Below, in pieces: positions 42,885-51,318 of a DNA stretch of 64,000 nucleotides. The notes beneath the pieces were generated by a model that saw nothing but the letters and a program-made list of their open reading frames with translations, was not told the DNA's origin and did not search any database. The stretch's first letter is position 1; each line of letters starts with the position of its first letter. The translations under genes and the position numbers were made by a program. The DNA is from JBCCFC01 sp965213595 (lineage in GTDB: Bacteria; Chloroflexota; Anaerolineae; Caldilineales; Caldilineaceae): NCBI GenBank assembly GCA_965213595.1, contig CBDBZO010000002.1, positions 1,116,001 through 1,180,000 of the forward strand. The letters are read 5' to 3'.

Positions 42885-44339
42885 ATGACCCCCTCTCCTA
42901 CCCGCGCCCGCTCCATGCGCCCTTTCCTGATCATCTGGTTTGGTCAGATCGTTTCGGTGATTGGCTCGGAGATAACGAGCTTTGGCCTGAGCGTTTGGGT
43001 CTTCAACGAAACGGAGCGCGCCACGCCCTTTGCGCTGGCGATGCTCTTTACGATTCTGCCCATGGTGCTGCTCTCGCCCGTGGCCGGCGCCGTCGTCGAC
43101 CGCGCCAATCGCCGCTGGATCATGGTCGTGGCCGACGGCGGCAACGCGCTGCGCACGGCCGTCGTGCTGATCCTGCTGCTGACGGGGCAGCTGGCCGTGT
43201 GGCACGTCTTCGTGCTGGCGGCGGTGGGCTCGCTGCTGAGCGCCTTTCAGGTGCCCGCCTACACGTCGTCCGTGTCGCTGCTGGTGCCGGAGAAGCAGCT
43301 GGGCCGGGCGAGCGGATTGCTGCAGCTGGAGCAGGCGTTCTCGCTGCTGCTGGCCCCGGCGCTGGCGGGCGTGCTCTTTACGCTGGTGGGTCTGCTCGGC
43401 ATCGTCGCCGTCGACTTTGTCACCTTCTTTATCGCTATCGCCACGCTGCTCCGCGTGCACATCCCCCAGCCCCCGCGCGACCCCGACGCCGAGCCGACCT
43501 CGATCTGGCGCGACGTTGCCCTGGGCTGGGCGTACATCCGCGCCCGCTCCGCCCTGCTGACGCTGCTCTTCTACTTTTCGCTCGTCAACTTTTTCTTTAA
43601 CCTGACAACCGTGCTGCTCGGCCCGCTGGTGCTCTCGTTTGCGACGGCGGCGGCCTATGGCTTGGTGCAGGCCGTGGTGGGCGCGGGGATGTTGCTGGCC
43701 GGGCTGCTGCTCAGCGCCTGGGGCGGGCCGACGACCGGGCGGCGCGTGCCCACTATTTTGGCGCTGCTCGTGCTGGGTGCGCTGGGCATCTTTGCCACGG
43801 GGCTGGAGCGCTCGGTGCTGGCGATTGCCATTGGCGCATTTATTATGATGTTTCCGATTCCGCTGGCCACCGGCATCTATCGCGTGATTGCGCAGGTGAA
43901 GGTCGAGCCCGCCATGCAGGGGCGCTTCTTCGCCACCAGCCGCATGATCTCGCTGGCGATGACGCCCGTCGCCTACCTTGTGGCCGGGCCGCTGGCCGAT
44001 GGGCTCTTTGAGCCGCTGCTCCGCGTGGATGGGCCGCTGGCGGGCACGGCCCTCGGCGCGCTGGTGGGCACGGGCGCCGGGCGCGGCATTGGCCTGCTCT
44101 ATCTGATCAACGCGCTGATTTTGATTGCGCTCAGCGCGCTAGTCTTCGCCAACCCGCGCGTGCGTCGGCTGGAGCGCGAGCTGCCGGATGCGCTGCCCGC
44201 CAAGGAGTCTGCCGGGGAGCTTGCTGGGGAGCCCGTCGCGCCGCCCACCACTGCTTCCACCCACCACCACGCGGCTGAAGCGAACTGGCGCGAGTCGCCC
44301 GAAATCGTTGCCGACGCCCCGCCGCCTGTGCTACACTAG
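42885..44339 (+). CDS. MFS transporter (MFS_3/EntS-like exporter)
   Basis: A 484-residue protein from ATG 42885, with ggag upstream. About twelve membrane helices are visible, with the family loop motif AGAVVDRANRRWIMVVAD between helices 2 and 3 and FWFGQIVSVIGSEITSFGLS-type helix 1 (IIWFGQIVSVIGSEITSFGL). The C-terminal tail (about 60 residues) is Pro/Ala/His-rich and cytoplasmic. The relatives export siderophores or drugs. The substrate is unknown. It is divergent from the TetR-menF-menD operon, with a MITE-like repeat in the shared upstream region. Confidence 0.88.
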   Translation: MTPSPTRARSMRPFLIIWFGQIVSVIGSEITSFGLSVWVFNETERATPFALAMLFTILPMVLLSPVAGAVVDRANRRWIMVVADGGNALRTAVVLILLLTGQLAVWHVFVLAAVGSLLSAFQVPAYTSSVSLLVPEKQLGRASGLLQLEQAFSLLLAPALAGVLFTLVGLLGIVAVDFVTFFIAIATLLRVHIPQPPRDPDAEPTSIWRDVALGWAYIRARSALLTLLFYFSLVNFFFNLTTVLLGPLVLSFATAAAYGLVQAVVGAGMLLAGLLLSAWGGPTTGRRVPTILALLVLGALGIFATGLERSVLAIAIGAFIMMFPIPLATGIYRVIAQVKVEPAMQGRFFATSRMISLAMTPVAYLVAGPLADGLFEPLLRVDGPLAGTALGALVGTGAGRGIGLLYLINALILIALSALVFANPRVRRLERELPDALPAKESAGELAGEPVAPPTTASTHHHAAEANWRESPEIVADAPPPVLH

Positions 44340-44440
44340 CAAATCCCGGCGGGAGCAGCCGGGCAGTTTATTGGTTCAACCACTAGAGGTAGCAAACGAA
44401 GCTATCCGCCGTGGTATTTACGCCCAAATATAATAGGCAC

Positions 44441-45421
44441 ATGACTAGCCCGCACAGTTACGCTCTCCAATCGCAAATTCCCGCTGCCCCCCGCCTCGAG
44501 CAGCCGACGGCGCTGCCGGAGACCTTCTCCTTTAGCCAGAGCAGCCTGCAGGCCTTCGACGACTGCGCGCGCCGCTTCTGGCTGGCCTACGTGCAGCAGC
44601 TGCCCTGGCCCGCCGTCGAAGCCGCGCCCGTCCAGGATCACGAGCGGCTGATGCGGCTGGGCGCGCACTTCCACAAGCTCGTCGAGCGCGCCGAAATTGG
44701 GATGCCAATGTTCCGGGCCGTCGCCGAGCTGGATGACCCGCTGGCCAGTTGGTTCAGCGCCTACGAACAGCACCGCCCCGCGGGCTTGCCCAGCGAGTTT
44801 ATCGAAGTCGAGCACGTGTTGAGCATTCCGTTTGGGGAAGATGAAGATGGGGAGCAGGGGAGCGGGGGAGCAGGGGAGCTGACAGCCCGCTACCGCCTCG
44901 CCGCCAAATACGACCTGATCGCCGCCGAGCGCGACGGCCGCGTCGCCATCGTCGACTGGAAGACGACCCGCCGCCGCACCGATCCCAGCACGCTCAGCCG
45001 CCGCTGGCAGACCATCGTCTACCCGTATGTTTTGGTCGAGGCAAGCGCGACCTTGCCCTGGGGTCCGGTGCAGCCGGAGCAGGTTGAGATGATGTACTGG
45101 TTTGTTAACGCGCCGAGCCAGCCCGTTCGCTTCCGCTACGACGGCGCGCAGCACGCGCGCAACGGCGAGCGTCTGCGTGCGATCTACGGCGAAATTGCGG
45201 ACGCGCTGCGGGCCGGTCGCGCCGCGGCCTTTCCCAAGGTGCTCGACACCGAGCTCAACCGTCGTCGCTTTTGCAACTTCTGCGTCTACCGCTCGCGCTG
45301 CAATCGCGGCGTCGCGGCGGGGGACATCGAGGAGCTCGACGACGCCGAGGAGTTCTTCCTGGTCGACTTCGAGGAGGCGCTGGAGTTTACGCTGGAGGAC
45401 GTGGAAGAGTTGACGTTCTAA
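44441..45421 (+). CDS. PD-(D/E)XK nuclease with iron-sulfur-type cysteines (RecB/Cas4-like)
   Basis: A 326-residue protein from ATG 44441. Nuclease motifs in order: FSFSQSSLQAFDDCARRFWL, the His in RLGAHFHKLVE, the Asp in AAKYDLIAAE, VAIVDWKTTRRR and the RRWQTIVYPYVL motif. Four cysteines (one at DDCARRF and three in RFCNFCVYRSRC) match the 4Fe-4S clasp of AddB/Cas4-type nucleases. No cas gene or CRISPR array is near. Together with recJ 140 bases downstream, a DNA repair role is likely. A low-complexity Gly/Glu stretch (DEDGEQGSGGAGE) comes from a gggagcagggg-type repeat inside the gene. Confidence 0.85.
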   Translation: MTSPHSYALQSQIPAAPRLEQPTALPETFSFSQSSLQAFDDCARRFWLAYVQQLPWPAVEAAPVQDHERLMRLGAHFHKLVERAEIGMPMFRAVAELDDPLASWFSAYEQHRPAGLPSEFIEVEHVLSIPFGEDEDGEQGSGGAGELTARYRLAAKYDLIAAERDGRVAIVDWKTTRRRTDPSTLSRRWQTIVYPYVLVEASATLPWGPVQPEQVEMMYWFVNAPSQPVRFRYDGAQHARNGERLRAIYGEIADALRAGRAAAFPKVLDTELNRRRFCNFCVYRSRCNRGVAAGDIEELDDAEEFFLVDFEEALEFTLEDVEELTF

Positions 45422-45427
45422 ACGGCA

Positions 45428-45553
45428 GGTCACGTATGCTCCGCTACGTGACAATCTCCGGCCTTCCCACGTTCCGAAGAGCCCCCACCACCAGGGTCGC
45501 CCGATCTGCTGAGGGGAAGGCCGATGCCTGTCACATTGCGGAGCAAATGTGAT
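45428..45553. repeat. Paired REP/BIME-like hairpins upstream of recJ
   Basis: Hairpin 1 (gtcacgta-tgctccgc-tacgtgac, 45430-45453) and hairpin 2 (gtcacatt-gcggagca-aatgtgat, about 45531-45554) lie in opposite orientation. Flanking ggccttccc and gggaaggcc add to a larger inverted repeat. The loops tgctccgc and gcggagca are complementary to each other. Confidence 0.8.
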
Positions 45554-45562
45554 CTACAAGCC

Positions 45563-48004
45563 ATGAAACATTCCTGGACTCTCCTCCCCCCCGTCGACCC
45601 CTCCCCCGCGCTGCGCGACGCCGTTGGCGGCCATCCCATCGTGGCCCAGTTGCTCGCCCAGCGCGGCCTCGACACGCCCGAAGCCGCCATCCCCTTTCTC
45701 GACCCCGACGCCTACATCCCCACGCCGCCGACCGCGCTCTACGGCGTCGACAAAGCGGCGCGGCTGCTGCTGGACGCCGTAGAGCACGAGCAGAATATTT
45801 TTGTGTGGGGCGACTTCGATGTAGATGGGCAGACGAGCACGTCGCTGCTGGTGGCCGCGCTGCAGCAGCTGGCGGGCGATGGGGTTGACGGACGGGGGCG
45901 CGTGCGCTTCCACATCCCCAATCGCTTTAGCGAAGGCCACGGCATCCAGCCCGATAAATTTACCGACATTCTGGAGAAGCTGCGCGTCGACGGCTTCACC
46001 CCCCATCTCCTGCTTACCTGCGACACCGGCATCGCCGAAGCGCCCGGTATTACGCTGGCGAAGCAGGCGGGGATGACGGTAATCATTACGGATCACCATG
46101 ATTTGACGCCGGAATTTGCGGCGTGGGATGCGGCGAGTGGCAGATTCAGCCAAAACGGAAAACAGGAAACGGAAAACGGAAAACGGAAAACGACTGTCTT
46201 GTGGGCCGACGCGATTGTCAATCCCAAGCTTCAGCCCGCCGATGATCCGCTGCGCACGCTGCCGGGCGTGGGCGTGGCCTACAAGCTAATTCAGCATCTT
46301 TTTGCGCTCGCGGGCTGCCCGAAAAAAGCCGTCGACTTTCTCGACCTCGTCGCGCTTGGCATCGTGGCGGACGTGGCCGAGCAGGTGCACGATGCGCGCT
46401 ACCTGCTCCAGCGCGGGCTGGACCAGCTGCGCACCACGCGGCGCACCGGTCTGCTGGCGCTGATGGAGGTGGCGCGGCTCACCCCCGCCACGGTCGACGC
46501 CGAATCGATTGGCTTCCAGCTCGGCCCGCGCATGAACGCGCTCGGTCGGCTGGAGGATGCGACCGTCAGCGTGGAATTGCTGACCACGCGCGACCCGGTG
46601 CGCGCCGGGCAGCTCGCCGCCAAAATGGAGCGATTGAACCAGCAGCGTCGCCTGCTCACCAGCCAGATCACCGCCGCCGCGCTCGACCAAATCGAGCGCG
46701 ACCCCTCGCTGCTCGACTACAACGGCCTCGTGCTGAGCAGCCCAACGTGGCACGCGGGCATTGTCGGCATCGTGGCCTCGCGCCTGGTGGAGGAATTTGG
46801 CAAGCCGACGGTGCTGCTGCTCAACCCGCCGGGCGATCCCGCCCGCGGCAGCGCCCGCAGCATCCCCGGCGTCGACATCGGCGCCTCGATTGCGGCCTGC
46901 TCGCCGCTGCTGATCGGCCACGGCGGCCACCCCGGCGCGGCGGGGGTGACGCTCTTGCCGGAGAACATCAGTCGCTTCCGCCGCGAGCTCAGCCGCCAGA
47001 TCGACGAGCACCGCATCGCCGACGCGCCGGAGGGTTTGCGGATCGACGCGGAACTCGCCCTGCCCGACGTCGACCTCGCGCTGATCGAGCAAATCCAGCG
47101 GCTCGCGCCCTTTGGCAACGGCAACCCCATGCCGCACTTTCTCTCGCGCAGCGTCGAAATCGCCAGCGACCGCCGCATTGGCCGCGAGGGCACGCACCGT
47201 CGGCTGGAGGTGCGCCCCGTGTCGGCCAAAGGCAAAGGCCCCACGAATTCCGTGATCTGGTTCAACGGCGCGGATGTCGAAATCCCGCCGGGCCCGGTCG
47301 ATTTGGTTTACACGCTCGGCATCAACGAATACCGCGGCGAGCGCAGCCCCCAGCTCAGCTTCGTCGCCCTGCGCGCCGCCCAGGCCCAGCCCGACAGCGT
47401 CTTCCAGCAAACAGTGGATGCGTCCGCTCGCACCATCCACGATTTGCGCCGCGAGTCCATTGAAGCGATAAATTTACCCGTGCCGGATGCCGCCACTTGG
47501 TACGCCGAGGGCACTCAACTCAACAATGTGAGCTACAGTCCACGCATCACGCATCACGCATCACGCCCCCTCATCCTCTGGAGCGCACCCCCCTCGTCCG
47601 ACCTCCTTCATTCGGTGGTTGCATCTACGGCCCCCACCGAAATCTTCCTCATCGGCCAGCGCACGAGCGACGATGCGCTGCCGGCCGTGCTGCGCGGCGT
47701 GGCGGGGATGTGCAAGACGGCGCTCAAGGGCGATGGGCAACTGCCGCTGGATCGGCTGGCCGCGCGGCTGGGCACGACGGAGGCCGTCGTCCGCCACGCG
47801 CTGCTCTGGCTGGAGGCCAAGGGGCTGATCGCGCTGACCGATTGGCTGCCGGACGACATCGCCTGCATCACCGCGGGCGACGGCGTCGATTGCACGGCAG
47901 ATCGCGAAATTTTGCAGGCGGCGCTGATGGAGCAGCTGGCCGAGGTACGGGCGTACCGGCGCTTTTTCCAGCGCGCGTCGCTCAAGGCGCTGGGGCTCGA
48001 CTAA
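45563..48004 (+). CDS. recJ: Single-stranded-DNA-specific exonuclease RecJ
   Basis: An 813-residue 5'-3' exonuclease for repair and recombination, from ATG 45563. The DHH phosphoesterase motifs are in place: VWGDFDVDGQTSTSLL, LLTCDTGIAEAP, VIITDHHDLTP, a DLVALGIVADVAEQ segment, and the DHHA1 motif GHGGHPGAAGVTLL. The OB-like segment follows, and then a C-terminal extension to residue 813 that is longer than in E. coli RecJ (577). Two stretches look inserted: QNGKQETENGKRKT (ggaaaacggaaaac repeats) after the DHH motif and SPRITHHASRP (catcacgcatcacgc repeats) in the C-terminal part. Both keep the frame. Confidence 0.93.
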   Translation: MKHSWTLLPPVDPSPALRDAVGGHPIVAQLLAQRGLDTPEAAIPFLDPDAYIPTPPTALYGVDKAARLLLDAVEHEQNIFVWGDFDVDGQTSTSLLVAALQQLAGDGVDGRGRVRFHIPNRFSEGHGIQPDKFTDILEKLRVDGFTPHLLLTCDTGIAEAPGITLAKQAGMTVIITDHHDLTPEFAAWDAASGRFSQNGKQETENGKRKTTVLWADAIVNPKLQPADDPLRTLPGVGVAYKLIQHLFALAGCPKKAVDFLDLVALGIVADVAEQVHDARYLLQRGLDQLRTTRRTGLLALMEVARLTPATVDAESIGFQLGPRMNALGRLEDATVSVELLTTRDPVRAGQLAAKMERLNQQRRLLTSQITAAALDQIERDPSLLDYNGLVLSSPTWHAGIVGIVASRLVEEFGKPTVLLLNPPGDPARGSARSIPGVDIGASIAACSPLLIGHGGHPGAAGVTLLPENISRFRRELSRQIDEHRIADAPEGLRIDAELALPDVDLALIEQIQRLAPFGNGNPMPHFLSRSVEIASDRRIGREGTHRRLEVRPVSAKGKGPTNSVIWFNGADVEIPPGPVDLVYTLGINEYRGERSPQLSFVALRAAQAQPDSVFQQTVDASARTIHDLRRESIEAINLPVPDAATWYAEGTQLNNVSYSPRITHHASRPLILWSAPPSSDLLHSVVASTAPTEIFLIGQRTSDDALPAVLRGVAGMCKTALKGDGQLPLDRLAARLGTTEAVVRHALLWLEAKGLIALTDWLPDDIACITAGDGVDCTADREILQAALMEQLAEVRAYRRFFQRASLKALGLD

Positions 48005-48212
48005 GGCTCGTTCCACGCTCCGCGTGGAATGCTAACTAAGACGCTCTGCGTCTCCCCGCCGTCTACAAAGAGCCGTTGGCCCGTGGGAAGCTGAGGACAA
48101 TTGTCAACATCTCGACCGACTCGTGGAGCAAGTTGTGCGGGGATGCAAAGCGTCCGGCCAGCATCCCGACGCAGAGCGTCGGGACGAGCAGCGGATGCTG
48201 CTCGGTCTACCG
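48005..48212. repeat. Intergenic REP-like palindromes after recJ
   Basis: ttccacgctccgcgtggaa (48011-48029), gacgctctgcgtc (48040-48052) and cccgacgcagagcgtcggg (48165-48183) lie between convergent recJ and the acetyltransferase gene. No T-run terminator is seen, although the hairpins may slow transcription. Confidence 0.75.
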
Positions 48213-49424
48213 CTAAAAATAGTACGGATTATAAATTGTCTCCACCGGAAACCACGCCGCCAGCAGCGCATCGGCCGCTTCCCCAGCGCCGCTTAGCCAG
48301 CCGCGGTGTCGCACCGCCTCCCCGTCCAAAATCCCATAAGCCAGCGCCGTCAGCCCTTCAATGGTGACGCTGACCACAGCGGAGGCCTGCGTCGGCTCCG
48401 CATGCAGCCGACCGTTGCGTGCCGCCAGCGCATAGCGACCGTTGTTCCACGCGCACTGCTCATCCCGCACCTCGATTACGAGTTCGCCTGTGACCGGCGC
48501 GGGCAAATCGGCCAATGCACCGGGCACATCGATAATGCGCGGCATGAGGCCAATGCGGTTGATCGAGGGCTCAAAGCGCGCCGCAGGCTGCTGCAGCCAG
48601 CGCTGAAAGTGCACGCCCTCCGGCGCGGGAAAGCGGATGCGCGGCGTCTGCTCGGCGTGGAGAGCAACGTAGCCCAGTAAGCGGTCGCGCGCCGTCAGAT
48701 CGCGCCAGTGCCATTCGCGAACGTGAAAGAGCGGGCCGTCGTCCGTCGATTCGATTTTGTAGCGCACGGCGGCCACATCTTGCCCCGCCCGCACGATAAA
48801 GGCGACGTGGTAGTCCTTCTGATTGCGCTGCCACACCGCGTCGCTGCGGTCGGGATCGAGCACGTAGCCGCTGTAGCGCGGCGCGGCGACTTCGCGCAGA
48901 AACGAAGTCAGCCGCTCGCGCACCTCCGCGCCCGGCAGCCGTTCAACCCGCCAGTCGTCATCGGGTCGGCCGTAGGCGGAGAAGGGCGCAAGAGCATCGC
49001 TGCTCGTCGCCACCTCCAGCACGCGGTTACTGTAGACGTAGCCAAAGCGGGCGTAAAAGCTCTGCCGAAACGGATGCAGCGCGCTAACCACCTGGCCCTT
49101 TTCGCGCATGTCGTCGAACGAAGCGTGGAGGAGGGCGCGCACGTGGCCGCGGCGGCGAAAGGTCGGCAGCGTGGCGACGCCCGCCACGCCGCCCATGGGC
49201 TTGAGCACGCCGCGCACGCTCTGTGCAAAGCCGATGTTGGTCAGCGTGGCGGCGAGCGTCTCGCCATCGAAGAGGGCCAGCGTTTCAGTCAGGTCGATGC
49301 GCTCCAGGTCGGCCTCGTCCGGGGCGTCGTCGGACCAGGAGTTGAAGGCGTAGCGCTGCACGTTGTAAAAGGCGGCGCGCTCGCCGGTGGTGATACGGCG
49401 AGTGGTGATGGGGCGAATGGTCAT
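48213..49424 (-). CDS. Eis-like GNAT acetyltransferase
   Basis: A 403-residue protein from ATG 49424. The N-terminal GNAT domain has the acetyl-CoA loop in VAGVATLPTFRRRGHVRALL. A second GNAT-like domain follows, and a C-terminal SCP2-like sterol-carrier fold (about residues 300-400) ends in ETIYNPYYF; this three-part layout is that of the Eis family, where the C-terminal carboxylate takes part in catalysis. Eis enzymes acetylate amines, including aminoglycosides; the natural substrate here is unknown. Confidence 0.85.
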   Translation of the reverse strand: MTIRPITTRRITTGERAAFYNVQRYAFNSWSDDAPDEADLERIDLTETLALFDGETLAATLTNIGFAQSVRGVLKPMGGVAGVATLPTFRRRGHVRALLHASFDDMREKGQVVSALHPFRQSFYARFGYVYSNRVLEVATSSDALAPFSAYGRPDDDWRVERLPGAEVRERLTSFLREVAAPRYSGYVLDPDRSDAVWQRNQKDYHVAFIVRAGQDVAAVRYKIESTDDGPLFHVREWHWRDLTARDRLLGYVALHAEQTPRIRFPAPEGVHFQRWLQQPAARFEPSINRIGLMPRIIDVPGALADLPAPVTGELVIEVRDEQCAWNNGRYALAARNGRLHAEPTQASAVVSVTIEGLTALAYGILDGEAVRHRGWLSGAGEAADALLAAWFPVETIYNPYYF

Positions 49425-49962
49425 GGTGGCTTTCTGTGAGCAGAGCATCTGTGAGCAGAGCAGCGGTAGGGTTGTTGTGTGGCGGGCGCGCGGCAATAAA
49501 TCGGTTGCGGTAGCGCAATCGGTCTTTACCCGTGCAGCCGATTGCGCCGCTTGATGATACTATAGCGCAGGCCGAGATTGTAGCTGTTAGATAGAGAAGC
49601 AGCAATTCCGAATTTAGGAATGGCAATTGATTAACTTGAGAAAGAAGGCTACGTTCCACCCCTCCCCAGCCCTGCCCAGGGTGGGGAGGGAGCTGCGACT
49701 GGGCAGACGAAGGATCGGCTCCTCCCCCAAGTTGGGGGAGGCTGGGAGGGGGTAAAGACTGAGTCCTTCTCTGAAGCTGGCTACGCCGCCTGCCGATCCA
49801 CTTGTTCAACTTGTTTAACTGCCGTTTCTTAACACCGGAAGAGAGTTTCACCGCGGATTGCGCAGATCTGCGCGGAGTCAGAGACAAAAATTCGCGGCGA
49901 AACTCTCTTCAACTATGCAGCAAGCGGTCCAAATTCGGAATGGCTGATAGAGAAGCGAACCA
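49425..49962. other. Intergenic region with dispersed repeats
   Basis: This gap of about 540 bases holds a G/C-rich dispersed repeat (49656-49753, cctccccagccctgcccagg and its complements). It also has an inverted repeat with arms gaagagagtttc (49838-49849) and gaaactctcttc (49899-49910), whose flanks extend to 17 of 18 matches. No gene is supported. Confidence 0.7.
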
Positions 49963-51102
49963 ATGAAACTTATCCTGCCCGTTCTACTGTTTATCGCCGC
50001 GCTGAGCGCTGCCTTTTTGCCACCGGCGTATGCGGCCCCTCTTCAAATATGGTCCACCCAGCAGCTGAATCGTGCTGCTGGTGTGGATAATTCCGGCGTC
50101 GATAGCGCCAACGTCGAGAATCCCAACGTCGGCGTGCCGTTGCGCGAGCTCTCCGTGGGCGACGACACCTACAGCGTCGAGTGGCTGGCGCAGGACAGCT
50201 TCAGCGACGGGACGTGGGACGACAGCTGGCTGCTGGAAACGGGCGCGGGCAGCGCCGATTCGACGGCGACCGTCGAGAACCGGCGGCTCGTAACCAACGC
50301 GCCGCTCGATTCGGAGGGTGGCGTGCTCTGGTACACGGCACAAAGCTTTCCCGCCAACTTTGTCGTGCGCTACAAAGCCCGCGCCGACGGCAGCCGCGAG
50401 GGCAACCGCAACAACTTTAACCACTTTAGCCACGCCCGCGAGCGCGATGGCTCGCCCCTTGTCTACATCCGCGATGGCGACTACGAATCCTACCACTACG
50501 ACAACGACACGCCCGCCATCCAGGGCTATCTCATGACCTTGAGCCGCACCCATTCGCGGCTGCGCAAGGAGCCGAATTTTGTGCTGCTGAGCGAAGCGCT
50601 GGAGGTGGAGTCCACGGTCGAGCAGACGTACGAAATTGTGCAAACGGTGGTGGACGGTCGCGTGCGCTATTACGTGGACGGGCGCAAGGTACATGATTAC
50701 CAGGATGAGGAAGCGCTGCCGGGTGGTCAGTTTGGGCTGCGCCTCTGGGCCACGACGGCCTGGTGGGACGACTTTGAGTTTGGCGAGGTCGTGGTTCCGG
50801 CTCAAGCGCCAACGCCCACGGCAACGCTGCCCGCCACGCCCACGGCGACGCTGTCCCCCACCGTCACGCTGTCGCCGTCGGCCACGCCCTTGCCCTCCAC
50901 CGCGCCGTCGGCCACGCCGACGCCGACGGACGTTATCCCCGCCACCGCCACACCCGCGACCACGCCCTCTGCAATCACGCCCTCCGCAACCGTGCCGCCG
51001 CCCGGAGCCACGCCCGCCATCACGCCCCCACCGCTAACTACCGACGACGCACAGACGCTCTTTCTACCGGTTGTTGTAGGTCGACAGGTCGTCAATCAGT
51101 AG
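49963..51102 (+). CDS. Secreted DUF6250-like (lectin/lyase-fold) protein
   Basis: A 379-residue exported protein. Signal peptide about residues 1-24 (LPVLLFIAALSAAFLPPAYA). Residues about 65-275 form a concanavalin-like beta-sandwich pattern of the DUF6250/DUF1961 kind (YSVEWLAQDSFSDGTWDDSW, REGNRNNFNHFSHARERDGS, RYYVDGRKVHDYQDEEALPG, FGLRLWATTAWWDDFEFGEV). A Thr/Pro-rich linker of about 80 residues follows, then the tail TLFLPVVVGR. A carbohydrate-binding or degrading role is inferred from the fold; catalytic residues cannot be assigned. It opens the run of exported proteins that continues to the window end. Confidence 0.72.
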   Translation: MKLILPVLLFIAALSAAFLPPAYAAPLQIWSTQQLNRAAGVDNSGVDSANVENPNVGVPLRELSVGDDTYSVEWLAQDSFSDGTWDDSWLLETGAGSADSTATVENRRLVTNAPLDSEGGVLWYTAQSFPANFVVRYKARADGSREGNRNNFNHFSHARERDGSPLVYIRDGDYESYHYDNDTPAIQGYLMTLSRTHSRLRKEPNFVLLSEALEVESTVEQTYEIVQTVVDGRVRYYVDGRKVHDYQDEEALPGGQFGLRLWATTAWWDDFEFGEVVVPAQAPTPTATLPATPTATLSPTVTLSPSATPLPSTAPSATPTPTDVIPATATPATTPSAITPSATVPPPGATPAITPPPLTTDDAQTLFLPVVVGRQVVNQ

Positions 51103-51318
51103 TTGCTATTCAACGCACAAGCTCCAACGTGCCAACGGTAGCGCGTTCGTTTTCGAGCCGTACAGCTTTGTGATCGATGTAATGGTAGCATGGCGACGGC
51201 AAACCGATTGCTGCCGTCCGCAACCGAGATTCTCCCCTACTTTGCCTCTTCGCCGCTCCTCTCGGTACAGTCCCGTCAACTAATCTCTCTCCCCGATTCA
51301 TCTGGAGAATCTAAATTC

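Noticed and set aside
44441..45421. Cas4 nuclease
   Set aside because: The cysteine pattern fits, but so do AddB/RecB-like nucleases, and no CRISPR array or other cas gene is present. The neighbouring recJ favours repair.
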